Position numbers and translations under genes: made by a program. The notes under the pieces are model-generated. The model made no database searches and was not told where the DNA came from. It worked only from the letters and a program-made list of their open reading frames with translations. This document shows positions 50,656-60,369 of a stretch of DNA of 64,000 nucleotides, in pieces (position 1 is the stretch's first letter; every line of letters starts with the position of its first letter). The stretch is from NCBI RefSeq assembly GCF_024171405.1, contig NZ_JALJZT010000002.1:2797001-2861000 (forward strand), in the 5' to 3' direction. The stretch is from Qipengyuania citrea. Lineage in GTDB: Bacteria > Pseudomonadota > Alphaproteobacteria > Sphingomonadales > Sphingomonadaceae.

Positions 50656-53088
50656 ATGACGACGAAGTGGAAAGGGGCTGCCGCCTGGAGCGCGAAAGAA
50701 GCGCGCGCGGGCGATCGCCTGCCCTATTTGCGCATGCTCGACGAGAGCACGCTGCTGCTGCGTGACGGATCGGTGATGACCGCGATCCAGGTCCCCGGAC
50801 TGCTGTTCGAGACCGAGGACAGCGAAGCGCTGAATGCGCATGCCGCCACCCGCGAGATCGTGCTGCGTTCCACGCTCGATGCGCGCTTCGTGCTGTATCA
50901 TCACGTCATCCGGCGGCGCGTGTCGGTCGATCTGGAAGCCGAATTTCCCGATCCGATCAGCCGCCATATCGACGACCGCTGGCGCAAACGGCTCGGCTCG
51001 GGCCAATTGTTCGTCAACGACCAGTTTATCACGCTGATCCGGCGTCCGGCGCGCGGCAAGGCGGGACTGGTCGAGCGCGTCGCCAAGACATTCCGGCGCC
51101 AGGGCGGCGAACGGCTCGAACCCGATCCCAAGGATCTGCGCAGCCTGCGTGCCGCCTCGCAAGGGCTGGTCGCGGCACTGACCGCCTATGGCGCAACCCC
51201 GCTGGGCGATTATGTCGGACCGCAGGGCAACACCAATTCGGAAATGCTCGAACTGCTGAGCGCGCTCTACAATGGCGAGATGCGCCCGGTGCGCAAACCC
51301 GCCGACGATGTCGATATCGGCCACATGCTGCCCTATCGCCGCGTCAGCTTCGGGCTCGACGCGATCGAGATGCGCGGCTCGGGCTCGCCCGATTTCGGCG
51401 CTGTGCTCGGTCTCAAGGACTATCCCGAGGCGACCTCGCCCGGCCTGCTCGACAGCCTGCTGCGGCTGCCCTTCGAAATGGTGGTGAGCGAAAGCTATGC
51501 CCCGACCGAGCGGCAGACCGCGCGCGAGCGGATGGATCTGGCGATCCGCCGTCTCAAGAGCGCCGACGAGGAAGCCGCCGCCGAACGCGCCGACATGCTT
51601 TCCGCGCGCGATGCGCTGGGCAATGGGGCGGTCGGCTTTGGCGATCACCACCTGACCGTGATGGTCAAGGAACGCCAGCTTGGCCAGCTCGACGACGCCA
51701 TGGCCGCCTGCGCCGCTGCGCTCGCCGACACCGGCGCGATTGCAGTGCGCGAGGATACCAATCTCGAACCCGCCTTCTGGGGCCAGTTCCCGGGCAATGA
51801 GGGCTACCTCGTCCGCCGCGCGCTGATCTCGAGCGCGAACATGGCGAGCTTCGGGAGCTTGCACGGCTTCGCGCTGGGGCAGGCGCAGGGCAATCACTGG
51901 GGCGAGGCGGTGGCGCTGCTGGAGACCACCAGCGCGACGCCGTTCTTCTTCAATTTCCACCACGGCGACCTCGGCAATTTCTCGGTCATCGGGCCAAGCG
52001 GCTCGGGCAAGACCGTGGTGATGAACTTCCTTGCCGCGCAGGCGCAGAAATTCAGCCCGCGCACGATCCTGTTCGACAAGGATCGCGGCGCGGAACTGTT
52101 CGTCCGCGGCATCGGCGGGCGCTACGACAGCATCCGCTCGGGCGAACCGACCGGGTTCAACCCGCTGTCGCTGCCCGATACGCCCGGCAACAAGGCCTTC
52201 CTGCGCGACTGGCTGGGCGCGCTGCTCAAGGCCGAAGGCCCCGAGGAGGAACAGGCGATCGCGGGCGCGGTCGATGCGGCCTATGCCAACGATGCTTCGC
52301 TGCGCCGCCTGCGGCACTTCAAGGAATTGCTGTCGGGCACGCGGCGCCCGCAACCGGGCGACCTGGCCGACCGCCTCGGCGCATGGATCGGCGAGGGCGA
52401 GCATGCCTGGCTGTTCGACAATGCCGAGGACCGGCTCGATCTGACCGCGCGCGTGCTTGGTTTCGACATGACCGCGCTGCTCGAGAACCCGCGGCTGCGC
52501 ACGCCGACGATGATGTATCTGTTCCACCGGATCGAGGAACGGCTCGACGGCAAGCCGACGATGATCCTGATCGACGAGGGGTGGAAAGCGCTCGACGACG
52601 AGGTCTTCGCCGCGCGCATCCGCGACTGGCTCAAGACGCTCAGAAAGCGCAACGCGCTGGTCGGTTTCGCCACGCAAAGCGCGCGCGATGCGCTCGAAAG
52701 CCGCATTTCGACCGCATTGGTCGAGCAGACCGCGACCATGGTGTTCATGCCCAACAGCCGCGCGCGGCCCGAGGATTATTGTGACGGCTTCGGCCTGACC
52801 GAGCACGAGCTCGCGCTGATCCGCACGCTGCCCGCGCACAGCCGCTGCTTCCTCGTGCGCCAGCCCGATGCGAGCGTCGTCGTGCGCCTCGACCTGTCGG
52901 GCGCGCCCGAAGTGCTGACGCTGCTCTCGGGCCGCGAAAGCTCGGTCCGCCGGCTCGACCTGCTGCGCGAGGCGCTGGGCGATGCGCCGAGCGAGTGGTT
53001 CCCCGCGCTTACCGGCACCAAATGGCCGGGCGGGGCGAATGACGAAGGGGGGGCCGGGGTCGAAGCCCTTGGCCTCGCCGCCGAATGA
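50656..53088 (+). CDS. virB4: Type IV secretion ATPase VirB4
   Basis: Large cytoplasmic/inner-membrane ATPase that powers assembly and substrate passage. 810 residues. Walker A is GPSGSGKTVVMNF (about residues 446-458) and Walker B is KPTMILIDEGWKAL (about 635), followed by LVGFATQSARDALESRIST and the C-terminal VFMPNSRARPEDYCDGFGLT, all diagnostic for VirB4/TrbE/CagE. Motifs are intact. It follows virB3 by 15 bases and overlaps virB6 by four. Confidence 0.95.
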   Translation: MTTKWKGAAAWSAKEARAGDRLPYLRMLDESTLLLRDGSVMTAIQVPGLLFETEDSEALNAHAATREIVLRSTLDARFVLYHHVIRRRVSVDLEAEFPDPISRHIDDRWRKRLGSGQLFVNDQFITLIRRPARGKAGLVERVAKTFRRQGGERLEPDPKDLRSLRAASQGLVAALTAYGATPLGDYVGPQGNTNSEMLELLSALYNGEMRPVRKPADDVDIGHMLPYRRVSFGLDAIEMRGSGSPDFGAVLGLKDYPEATSPGLLDSLLRLPFEMVVSESYAPTERQTARERMDLAIRRLKSADEEAAAERADMLSARDALGNGAVGFGDHHLTVMVKERQLGQLDDAMAACAAALADTGAIAVREDTNLEPAFWGQFPGNEGYLVRRALISSANMASFGSLHGFALGQAQGNHWGEAVALLETTSATPFFFNFHHGDLGNFSVIGPSGSGKTVVMNFLAAQAQKFSPRTILFDKDRGAELFVRGIGGRYDSIRSGEPTGFNPLSLPDTPGNKAFLRDWLGALLKAEGPEEEQAIAGAVDAAYANDASLRRLRHFKELLSGTRRPQPGDLADRLGAWIGEGEHAWLFDNAEDRLDLTARVLGFDMTALLENPRLRTPTMMYLFHRIEERLDGKPTMILIDEGWKALDDEVFAARIRDWLKTLRKRNALVGFATQSARDALESRISTALVEQTATMVFMPNSRARPEDYCDGFGLTEHELALIRTLPAHSRCFLVRQPDASVVVRLDLSGAPEVLTLLSGRESSVRRLDLLREALGDAPSEWFPALTGTKWPGGANDEGGAGVEALGLAAE

Positions 53089-54260
53089 GCGCGACCTGCG
53101 ACCGCGTCGCCGCCGATGTCGGCAATGGCGTCGCCGCCGCGCTGCGCGGGGTGGACTGTATCGCGGGCGAGGCCAGTGCGGCCGCATTCGGCCGGCTGTT
53201 CGCACCCGGCGGTTCGCTCGGCACGGTGCTGACGCTCGTCCTGACGCTGTTCATTGCGCTGTTCGCTTTTGCGCTGCTGACCGGGCGGACCAATATCGGC
53301 GTGCGCAGCCTCGTCCCGCGGATGATGACGCTGGGCCTCGTGCTGACCTTCGCCACCAGCTGGATCGCCTATCAAAGCGTGGTCTGGAACCTCGCTGTCG
53401 CTACCCCTGATTACCTTGCGGGCGTGCTGACGGGGGCGCAGGGTTCGGCGACCGATACTTTCGCGCAGAAGATCGACGTGGTCTTCCTCGCCATCCAGGA
53501 AGCCAGCGCCGGGGCACAGGACATTTCCACCTTCTCGCCCGAAGGCATGATGTGGTTCGGCGCGCTCCTGTTCATGCTCGGCACCGTCGGCCTGCTGGTT
53601 ACCACCAAGATTGCGCTCGGCGTGCTGATCGCGCTTGGTCCGCTGTTCGTCGTGCTGGCGCTGTTCAATGGCACGCGCGGCCTGTTCACCGGCTGGGTCA
53701 AGGGATTGACCCTATGCGCGCTGGCGCCGCTGTTCGCGGTGCTCGGCGGCAGCGTGATGCTCGAACTCGCCGTGCCGATCCTCGGCGCGCTGACCGCTGC
53801 CCCGGGCCAGATCGACCCGCAGGCGGCCATGGCCTTCTTCATGATCGGCGCGGTGCATGTCGCGCTGATGGTGCTCGTGCTCAAAGTGGCGGGAGCCATG
53901 GTGGCCGGATGGTCGGTGTTCGGGCTGGTGCCCGACCGGGAGGAGAAGTCCTCTTCCGCGCCGGCCCCCCAGCAAGTGGTCGCCGCCCCCGCGCTCGCGC
54001 AGGCACAGGCGGCCAACCAGGCCAGTTCGCAGGCGCGCCGGATCGACGTCTCGGCAGTCCCGACCGCCTATGCCGCCAACGATGGCGGCGGCGCGGGCGG
54101 CAGCGGCGGATCGCGCACGGTCAAGGTGTACGCCACCTCGTCCGCTTCCACCCAGCAATCATCCGCCAGCAAGGCCCGCGTCCGCGGTTCCGGCATCGGC
54201 AGCCGGTTCAAGTCCGCGGCGCCCAAGGCGCTCGACCGTTCCATGGAGAAACACGCATGA
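53085..54260 (+). CDS. virB6: Type IV secretion protein VirB6/TrbL
   Basis: Polytopic inner-membrane channel component, 391 residues. Hydrophobic segments are at about 45-66, 72-92, 158-178, 180-200, 207-232 and 252-285. The segment after the third has LGVLIALGPLFVVLALFNGT and GLFTGWVKGLTLCALAPLFA, the VirB6 signature. A Gln/Ala/Ser-rich cytoplasmic tail fills the last 90 residues. ATGA overlaps at both ends show tight coupling to virB4 and virB9. Confidence 0.9.
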   Translation: MSATCDRVAADVGNGVAAALRGVDCIAGEASAAAFGRLFAPGGSLGTVLTLVLTLFIALFAFALLTGRTNIGVRSLVPRMMTLGLVLTFATSWIAYQSVVWNLAVATPDYLAGVLTGAQGSATDTFAQKIDVVFLAIQEASAGAQDISTFSPEGMMWFGALLFMLGTVGLLVTTKIALGVLIALGPLFVVLALFNGTRGLFTGWVKGLTLCALAPLFAVLGGSVMLELAVPILGALTAAPGQIDPQAAMAFFMIGAVHVALMVLVLKVAGAMVAGWSVFGLVPDREEKSSSAPAPQQVVAAPALAQAQAANQASSQARRIDVSAVPTAYAANDGGGAGGSGGSRTVKVYATSSASTQQSSASKARVRGSGIGSRFKSAAPKALDRSMEKHA

Positions 54261-55021
54261 CCCGCGCGCTCATTCCCGCGCTCGCTCTCGCGCTGCTGGC
54301 CGTACCGGCTAGCGCGCAGGATTCGCGCCTCGTTGAGGTGCTGTATGACGAAACCAAGGTGGTCCGGATCGACGGCCGCGTTGCAGTGCAGGCGAGCATC
54401 ATGTTCGGCGATGACGAGGTGATCGAGAACGTCGCCATCGGCGACAGCGCGACCTGGCAGGTCACGCCCAACAAGCGCGCCAACATCCTGTTCGTCAAAC
54501 CGCTCGAACCGCGCGCCGCGACCAATCTCACGGTCGTCACCAGCAAACGCACCTATCTGTTCGACCTCGTCGCCAGCCCGGGTGCCAAGCCGCTCTACCT
54601 GATGCGCTTCGCCTATCCCGACGAACCTGCGGAAGAGCCGGTGCAGATGGCGCCCAATGCGGTGGAGCGGCAGGCCGCGCGCGATCCCTATGCGGTCGTC
54701 GATCCGGCAGACCTCAACTTCGCGTGGAATGCCTCGGGCGATCCCGAACTGCTGCCCGAGAATACCTATGACGATGGCACCGCGACCTTCCTAACCTGGC
54801 CCAGCGGCAAGGATGTGCCCGCGATCCTCGTGACCAATAGCCAGGGCATCGAAGGCCCGGTCAATTTCACCGTTCGCGGGGATACGATCGTCGTCGACGG
54901 CGTGCCGCGCACGATCGTCCTGCGGTCGGGCGAGGACAGCGCCCAATTGATCAACACCGGGCCCGAACGGCCCGCTGCCAGTGCGAGCAGCAGTCCCGCT
55001 CTCGCCTCGAAGGGGAGGTAA
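54257..55021 (+). CDS. virB9: Type IV secretion outer-membrane complex protein VirB9
   Basis: Part of the outer-membrane core complex with VirB7 and VirB10. 254 residues with a signal peptide ending PASAQ. The VirB9/CagX features are DSRLVEVLYDETKVVRIDGR near the N terminus, TNLTVVTSKRTYLFDL, LNFAWNASGD and the C-terminal GIEGPVNFTVRGDTIVVDGV. The usual partner VirB7 is not found beside it, nor is virB8, which normally stands just before virB9. Confidence 0.92.
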   Translation: MTRALIPALALALLAVPASAQDSRLVEVLYDETKVVRIDGRVAVQASIMFGDDEVIENVAIGDSATWQVTPNKRANILFVKPLEPRAATNLTVVTSKRTYLFDLVASPGAKPLYLMRFAYPDEPAEEPVQMAPNAVERQAARDPYAVVDPADLNFAWNASGDPELLPENTYDDGTATFLTWPSGKDVPAILVTNSQGIEGPVNFTVRGDTIVVDGVPRTIVLRSGEDSAQLINTGPERPAASASSSPALASKGR

Positions 55022-55024
55022 CCG

Positions 55025-56143
55025 ATGCGTCTTGCCATGCGACTGCCCGAGAAGAAGCCGGGCGACAACGGGATCGCCAACGATTTCGACCCGCGCGACG
55101 GCGCGGATGCGGAAGTCATCGACCTCGCCCAGCGCAATGCCTTCCCTGCCGTGGCGCGCCCCGCGGGCAAGTCCGACGCACTCGGCCTCGTCGCGGGGAT
55201 TGCGATTGTCGCAGGTCTTGGCCTGGTCACCTTGTGGAGCATGAACTCCGCCCGCGTCGCCCCTCCCGAAGGGATCGGCGGCCAGCAGGCACCGGTCGAA
55301 GCCGCCCCGGTGGTGCCCCCCGCAGCGGTAACGCCGCCCCCGGCGCAACTCGCGGCGCAGACGCCGCGGCCCGATCCCGCCCCGCAGCCGGTTCTCGCAG
55401 CGCAGCCGCAGCCCGGGCTTGCCGCCAACCCCTATGCCAATCCGACCGTCGTCTACGATGCGGGTAGCGCGCCCGCGACACTGGCGCTGGGCGAAGCGAG
55501 CGCCGCCGGCGAGGCCGCGGGCTCGACGGGCAATGCCGCGAGCGATTTCGCCAGCCGCATCGGCGGTGTCGGCGGCTCGCCCGCGCAGGCCAAGGCAATG
55601 GTCAATCCCGCGACCACGGTCACCCAGGGCACGCTGATCCCCGCGATCCTCGAAACCGCGATCGACACCAATGTGCCGGGCTATGTCCGCGCGGTGGTGA
55701 GTCAGGACGTGCGCAGCTTCGACGGCACCAGGGTGCTGGTCCCGCGGTCCTCGCGGCTGATCGGCCAGTACCAGTCGGGCCTGCAGAACGGCCAGAAGCG
55801 CGCCTATGTCATCTGGACGCGGCTGATCCGGCCCGATGGCGCCTCGGTCAATCTCGCATCGCCCGCGATCGGCTTCGATGGCACCACCGGGCTTGCGGGC
55901 AAGGTCTCGGGCGACGGTTTCTTCAAGCGTTTCGGTTCGGCCATGCTGCTGTCGGTCGTCGGCGGCGTCGGCTCGCTCGCCACGGGCGGTGCGGCCGGCG
56001 TGCTGATCGGCGGGGCCAGTTCCTCGGCTGCGGCCACTGCGGCGCAGCAGGATGGCCAGCGCGGCCCGACGGTACGGGTGCGGCAGGGGGAACCGATCCG
56101 GATCTTCACCGCGCGCGATCTGGACTTCACCTCGGTCAGCTGA
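55025..56143 (+). CDS. virB10: Type IV secretion protein VirB10/TrbI
   Basis: Spans both membranes and forms the core channel with VirB9. 372 residues: cytoplasmic N terminus, membrane segment at about 54-72, a Pro/Ala-rich periplasmic stretch to about 140, and the TrbI/VirB10 domain from about 190 (GTLIPAILETAIDTNVPGYV, VLVPRSSRLIGQYQSGLQNG, RAYVIWTRLIRPDGASV). The antenna region with VGGVGSLATGGAAGVLIGGA and the C-terminal GEPIRIFTARDLDF is present. GGGGAGG precedes the ATG. Confidence 0.93.
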   Translation: MRLAMRLPEKKPGDNGIANDFDPRDGADAEVIDLAQRNAFPAVARPAGKSDALGLVAGIAIVAGLGLVTLWSMNSARVAPPEGIGGQQAPVEAAPVVPPAAVTPPPAQLAAQTPRPDPAPQPVLAAQPQPGLAANPYANPTVVYDAGSAPATLALGEASAAGEAAGSTGNAASDFASRIGGVGGSPAQAKAMVNPATTVTQGTLIPAILETAIDTNVPGYVRAVVSQDVRSFDGTRVLVPRSSRLIGQYQSGLQNGQKRAYVIWTRLIRPDGASVNLASPAIGFDGTTGLAGKVSGDGFFKRFGSAMLLSVVGGVGSLATGGAAGVLIGGASSSAAATAAQQDGQRGPTVRVRQGEPIRIFTARDLDFTSVS

Positions 56144-56155
56144 GCCCATCCTGTC

Positions 56156-57181
56156 GTGAGCGCCGATATCCACCCCTTCAACCCGGACGACAATCCGGAA
56201 GCCCACGCGCCGGGCGTGGACCTGCATGGCGAACGCAGCGTCTATCTCGACGCCTATCTCGCGCCGTTTCGCGAATGGCTCGAGCGCGACACGGTGACCG
56301 AAATCCTCGTCAACCAGCCGGGCGAGGTGTGGGTCGAGGATGCAGCGGCTGGCGGGATGCAGAAGATCATCCGCCCCGACATCGACGATCGGTTGATCCA
56401 GCGGTTGGCCGAGCAGGTCGCGCGGGTCAGCCACCAGGGGATCAATCGCGAACATCCGCTGCTTGGCGCGACGCTGCCCGGCGGCGCGCGCGTGCAGTTC
56501 TGCGGCCCGCCCGCGGCGCGCAAGCACTGGGCCATGGCGATCCGCCGCCACCGCCGTCTCGACCTGCCGCTCGACGCCTATGACACCGGCCCGCTGGCCC
56601 CGGCGGAGCAGGGCGCCATGCCCGATGCGCAGGCAGAGCCGGTGGCCTTCCTGCGCGAGGCAATCCGCCAGCGCCGCACGATCCTCGTGTCGGGCGGCAC
56701 CAGCACCGGCAAGACCACGTTCCTCAACGCCATGCTCGGCGAAATCCCGCGCCACGAACGCGTCGTGCTGGTCGAGGACACGCCCGAGCTCAGGTTGCCC
56801 GGCGAAAACGGCGTCGGCCTGGTCGCGGTGAAGGGCGAACTGGGCGAAGCCAAGGTGACTGCCAACGAATTGCTGCAGGCCGCGCTGCGCCTGCGGCCCG
56901 ACCGGATCGTGCTGGGCGAATTGCGCGGTGCGGAAAGCGTCAGCTTCCTGCGCGCGATCAACACCGGCCACCCGGGCAGTTTCTCGACCATCCATGCCAA
57001 TTCGCTGCGCGGGGCGCTCGAACAGCTTTCGCTGATGGTGATGCAGACGGGAATCGGTCTCACCCGGACCGATACCATCGCCTATGCCGCTAGCGTGATC
57101 GACGTGCTCGTCCAGCTTGGACGCGACGGATCGGGCAAGCGCGGGATCGTGCAGATCGCCGAAAGCCACACGCTGGTCTGA
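56156..57181 (+). CDS. virB11: Type IV secretion ATPase VirB11
   Basis: Hexameric traffic ATPase, 341 residues from a GTG at 56156, 12 bases after virB10. Walker A is SGGTSTGKTTFLNAML (about 178-193), the Asp box is VVLVEDTPELRLPG, Walker B region RIVLGELRGAESVSFLRAIN and the His box GHPGSFSTIHANSLRGALEQ. All catalytic motifs are intact. It is the last recognised gene of the cluster; no virD4 or relaxase follows. Confidence 0.94.
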   Translation: MSADIHPFNPDDNPEAHAPGVDLHGERSVYLDAYLAPFREWLERDTVTEILVNQPGEVWVEDAAAGGMQKIIRPDIDDRLIQRLAEQVARVSHQGINREHPLLGATLPGGARVQFCGPPAARKHWAMAIRRHRRLDLPLDAYDTGPLAPAEQGAMPDAQAEPVAFLREAIRQRRTILVSGGTSTGKTTFLNAMLGEIPRHERVVLVEDTPELRLPGENGVGLVAVKGELGEAKVTANELLQAALRLRPDRIVLGELRGAESVSFLRAINTGHPGSFSTIHANSLRGALEQLSLMVMQTGIGLTRTDTIAYAASVIDVLVQLGRDGSGKRGIVQIAESHTLV

Positions 57182-57384
57182 GTGCGGTAAATCCGCGCCC
57201 GCTGAAGAAACGTGACCATGCCGTAGCGTCAGCTGCGCATCGGAATGCGCTTTCCGCATAACACTTGCCAAAATTCGCCCCTGTTTTGCGCAATAATAAT
57301 GCGCCGGCGCTTGCGTGCATACGAATGTGTGATAGCAATAGCCCCGTAGGCCGCAAAGACGGCCACATCGAGAGGAGAGGGTTA

Positions 57385-60309
57385 ATGAGGGTACGGGCTT
57401 CCCTGCTCGCGGGTATTTGCGCGAGCGCTATTTCGTTTCCGGCGTTCGCGCAGGATGCAACCGGCGATGATCTCGAAGATCCGCGGTTCAGCACCAATGT
57501 CATCATCGTTACCGCGCAGCGCCAGAACCAGTCGCTGCAGGAAGTGCCGATCGCGGTCAGCGCCTTCGATGCTGCTGCGCTCGAGGCACAGCAGATCGAG
57601 AACGCCAGCGATCTCCAGCTGACGCTGCCCAATGTCTCCTTCACCAAGAGCAATTTCACCAGCTCCAGCTTTACCATCCGCGGAATCGGCGATCTGTGCG
57701 TCGGCGTGACCTGCGACAGCGCCACCGCGATTCATACCAATGGCTCGCCACTGTTCGGAACGCGCCTGTTCGAAACCGAGTATTTCGATCTCGAACGGGT
57801 CGAGGTGCTGCGCGGCCCACAAGGTACGCTGTTCGGGCGCAACGCGACGTCTGGTGTGGTCAACGTCGTGACTGCCAAGCCTGAACTCGGGACCTTCGCG
57901 GCGGCGGCCGAATTCGAATACGGCAATTACAAGAGCATCAAGACGAAGGGCATGATCAACGTGCCCTTAGGCGATACGCTAGCCTTTCGCGCGGCAGGCT
58001 TTTATCTCAATCGCGACGGATATACGACCAACCTTTACGACGGCAACGATATCGACGGGCGCGATATGTACGCGGTGCGTGGTTCGCTGCGCTTCGAGCC
58101 GACCGCGAGTACCACGCTCGATCTGATGGCGTTCTATTTCCGGGAGAATGACGACCGGCTGCGTATTCAGAAGCAGACCTGTCAGCGCGATCCCACCGGT
58201 GTGCTGGGGTGCCTCAACAACCGGCGAGATTTCGACAGTACCAACGCGAACTCGACGCTTGCGAGTGTCCTTACATCGCAGGAGCTGTTTCGTATCCAGG
58301 GAATCCCCGATGTGCTGGCGCTCGGCAGTGTCTACGGCCCGGACGGCTACGCGAACTTCGACGAGCCGAACGATGTTCGCACGGTGAACACGGCGTTCAC
58401 GCCCGAATATTTTGCCGACGAATTGCAGTTGCAGGCCCATCTCGACCAAGGATTTGGCGCGATGAACCTGTCGCTGACCGGGATATATCAGGAAACGACA
58501 GTGGATTCGCGGCAGGACTACAACCTCGGCGTCCTCGACCGCAGCGGATATGCCGGCGCTCTCAATACGCTGGCCTTCTTCGCGGCGAACGGACTGCCGA
58601 CGGGCGTAGCCTCGCCAGCCTTCATCCCTGGGTCGAATGCCTATTTCGCCCCGATCGCCGATGCACTCATTCCTGATGGACCCGCCGGCGTATTGTGTAC
58701 CTCCGATAATGACGACGGCAATCTCGGTGCGTTCGAAGGTAACTCGCTATGCGCAGATGTGCCCCTCGCCTTCGACCGGTCGGTCCAGTACCAGACCGCA
58801 TGGTCAGGCGAGGCAATCTTGAGCAGCGATTTCGACGGACCGTTCAACTTCCTTGTCGGTGGTATCTATGCCGAAACCGAAGTCAGCGAGAACAGCTACT
58901 ACGTCAACGGTTTCGGTCTCGACTATGCAACCGCAATCCTCGGCACGTTCTCGGCCTTCGGGGCAGGGGCACCGCCGTCCTATCTCGCCACGTCGATGTA
59001 TCGGAATAACACGACCGACTTTAAATTGGAGAGCTTCGGCATCTTCGGTGAAGTCTATGTCGACATCAGTGACCGTCTGCGGTTCACCGGTGGCATACGC
59101 TATAACGACGACAGCAAGACGGTGTCCGCGCGCACCACTCTGGCGGACTTCCTCAACCCTTTCGGGAATGGCGATCCGTTTACATCGCCCTTTGTCGGTA
59201 GCTTTGATGCCGATGCTGGGATAGCGGGCAATCAACTGCTGCAGGAACGCGATGTCAGCTTCGATGCGATCACCGGTCGCGCCGTCCTCGACTACGAGAT
59301 TTCACCCGACAACAAAGTCTACTTCTCCTATTCGCGCGGCTACAAGTCGGGTGGCATCAATCCGCCACTGTCGCCGATCTTCGCGGTTTCTGACAGCTTC
59401 GATTCGGAACAGATCGATGCCTTCGAAATCGGCTCGAAGAACACATTCCTGAATGGCTCGGCACAGGTTAATCTCACGGGCTTCTACTACAAGTACAAGG
59501 ACCTGCAGCTCAGCCGCATCGTCGCGCGAACCTCGGTTAACGACACGATCGATGCCAATATCTGGGGTCTCGAGCTCGAGACGATCCTGCGACCGAGTTA
59601 CAACTGGCTGATCAATATGAACGTCAGCTACCTCAACGCGAAGGTGGCAGGCGACCAATTCTTCAGCAATCCGCGCGATCCGGGCGGCGGCGATCCCGAT
59701 GCGGTGATCATCAAGGACCTGTCAAACGGCTCGCTTTGCGCGGTGACGGGAGCGGGTGCCAATGCCTTCGTCGGTGCGGTCAATGCGGGTCTGGGCCTGC
59801 AGGCTCCTACCGCCTTCCCGGCCGACGGGGGAATTGCCTCGACCGGTGCCTTCAGCATTTGCAGTGTGCTCGACGCCCAGACCGCCAATCCGGCGTTTGC
59901 ACCGCTCGGCCCGATCAGCGTGCTCAGTCCCGGGGTGGAGGTCAATTTGCGGGGCAACCGTTTGCCGCAAGCGCCCGAGTACAAGGCATCGATCGGCGTC
60001 CAGTACACCGCCGATTTCGACAATGGCATGTCGCTCGTGCCGCGGTTCGACCTCGCCTATACGGGGGAGCAGTTCGGCAATGTGTTCAATGGCAATGTCA
60101 ACCGGATCGAGCCGTTCGTCCAGGCGAACGCCTCGATCCAGCTCAACGGCGCCGATAACCGGTGGTTCGTCCGCGGCTTTGTCCAGAATATCTTCGACAG
60201 CAATTCGGTGACGGGCCTTTACGTGACCGATGCCAGCTCGGGCAACTTCACCAATATCTTCACGCTCGACCCGCGCCGCTACGGCATCGCGGTGGGCGCG
60301 AAGTTCTAG
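57385..60309 (+). CDS. TonB-dependent outer-membrane receptor
   Basis: 974 residues from the ATG at 57385 (GAGAGGAGAGGG upstream). A signal peptide ends in FPAFAQ. The plug contains NVIIVTAQRQNQSLQEVPIA, the RVEVLRGPQGTLFGRNATSG block and VVNVVTAKPELG, the typical sphingomonad receptor pattern. The barrel ends VAVGAKF. Codon use is more relaxed (more A/T in third positions than in neighbours), which may indicate later acquisition. It is alone between virB11 and its terminator at 60336. Substrate unknown. Confidence 0.92.
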   Translation: MRVRASLLAGICASAISFPAFAQDATGDDLEDPRFSTNVIIVTAQRQNQSLQEVPIAVSAFDAAALEAQQIENASDLQLTLPNVSFTKSNFTSSSFTIRGIGDLCVGVTCDSATAIHTNGSPLFGTRLFETEYFDLERVEVLRGPQGTLFGRNATSGVVNVVTAKPELGTFAAAAEFEYGNYKSIKTKGMINVPLGDTLAFRAAGFYLNRDGYTTNLYDGNDIDGRDMYAVRGSLRFEPTASTTLDLMAFYFRENDDRLRIQKQTCQRDPTGVLGCLNNRRDFDSTNANSTLASVLTSQELFRIQGIPDVLALGSVYGPDGYANFDEPNDVRTVNTAFTPEYFADELQLQAHLDQGFGAMNLSLTGIYQETTVDSRQDYNLGVLDRSGYAGALNTLAFFAANGLPTGVASPAFIPGSNAYFAPIADALIPDGPAGVLCTSDNDDGNLGAFEGNSLCADVPLAFDRSVQYQTAWSGEAILSSDFDGPFNFLVGGIYAETEVSENSYYVNGFGLDYATAILGTFSAFGAGAPPSYLATSMYRNNTTDFKLESFGIFGEVYVDISDRLRFTGGIRYNDDSKTVSARTTLADFLNPFGNGDPFTSPFVGSFDADAGIAGNQLLQERDVSFDAITGRAVLDYEISPDNKVYFSYSRGYKSGGINPPLSPIFAVSDSFDSEQIDAFEIGSKNTFLNGSAQVNLTGFYYKYKDLQLSRIVARTSVNDTIDANIWGLELETILRPSYNWLINMNVSYLNAKVAGDQFFSNPRDPGGGDPDAVIIKDLSNGSLCAVTGAGANAFVGAVNAGLGLQAPTAFPADGGIASTGAFSICSVLDAQTANPAFAPLGPISVLSPGVEVNLRGNRLPQAPEYKASIGVQYTADFDNGMSLVPRFDLAYTGEQFGNVFNGNVNRIEPFVQANASIQLNGADNRWFVRGFVQNIFDSNSVTGLYVTDASSGNFTNIFTLDPRRYGIAVGAKF

Positions 60310-60335
60310 AACCGACAAGCTCCATGGGGGAGGGA

Positions 60336-60361
60336 GGGGCGGCCTGCGGGTCGCCCCTTTT
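60336..60361 (+). terminator. Intrinsic terminator of the fourth TonB receptor
   Basis: GGGGCG (60336-60341) pairs with CGCCCC (60352-60357) around a ten-base loop, followed by TTTT (60358-60361), 27 bases after the receptor stop. The convergent transporter gene ends nine bases later. Confidence 0.75.
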
Positions 60362-60369
60362 CACATGGC

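Noticed and set aside
50353..54158. Long antisense frames opposite virB3, virB4 and virB6
   Set aside because: The virB genes carry intact ATPase and membrane patterns; the antisense frames are Arg/Ala-rich shadows.
57182..57384. Possible promoter sequences (TTGCCA, TAATAAT, TAGCAAT) before the fourth TonB receptor
   Set aside because: None of the pairs has acceptable spacing; the region is AT-richer than average but I cannot choose a promoter.
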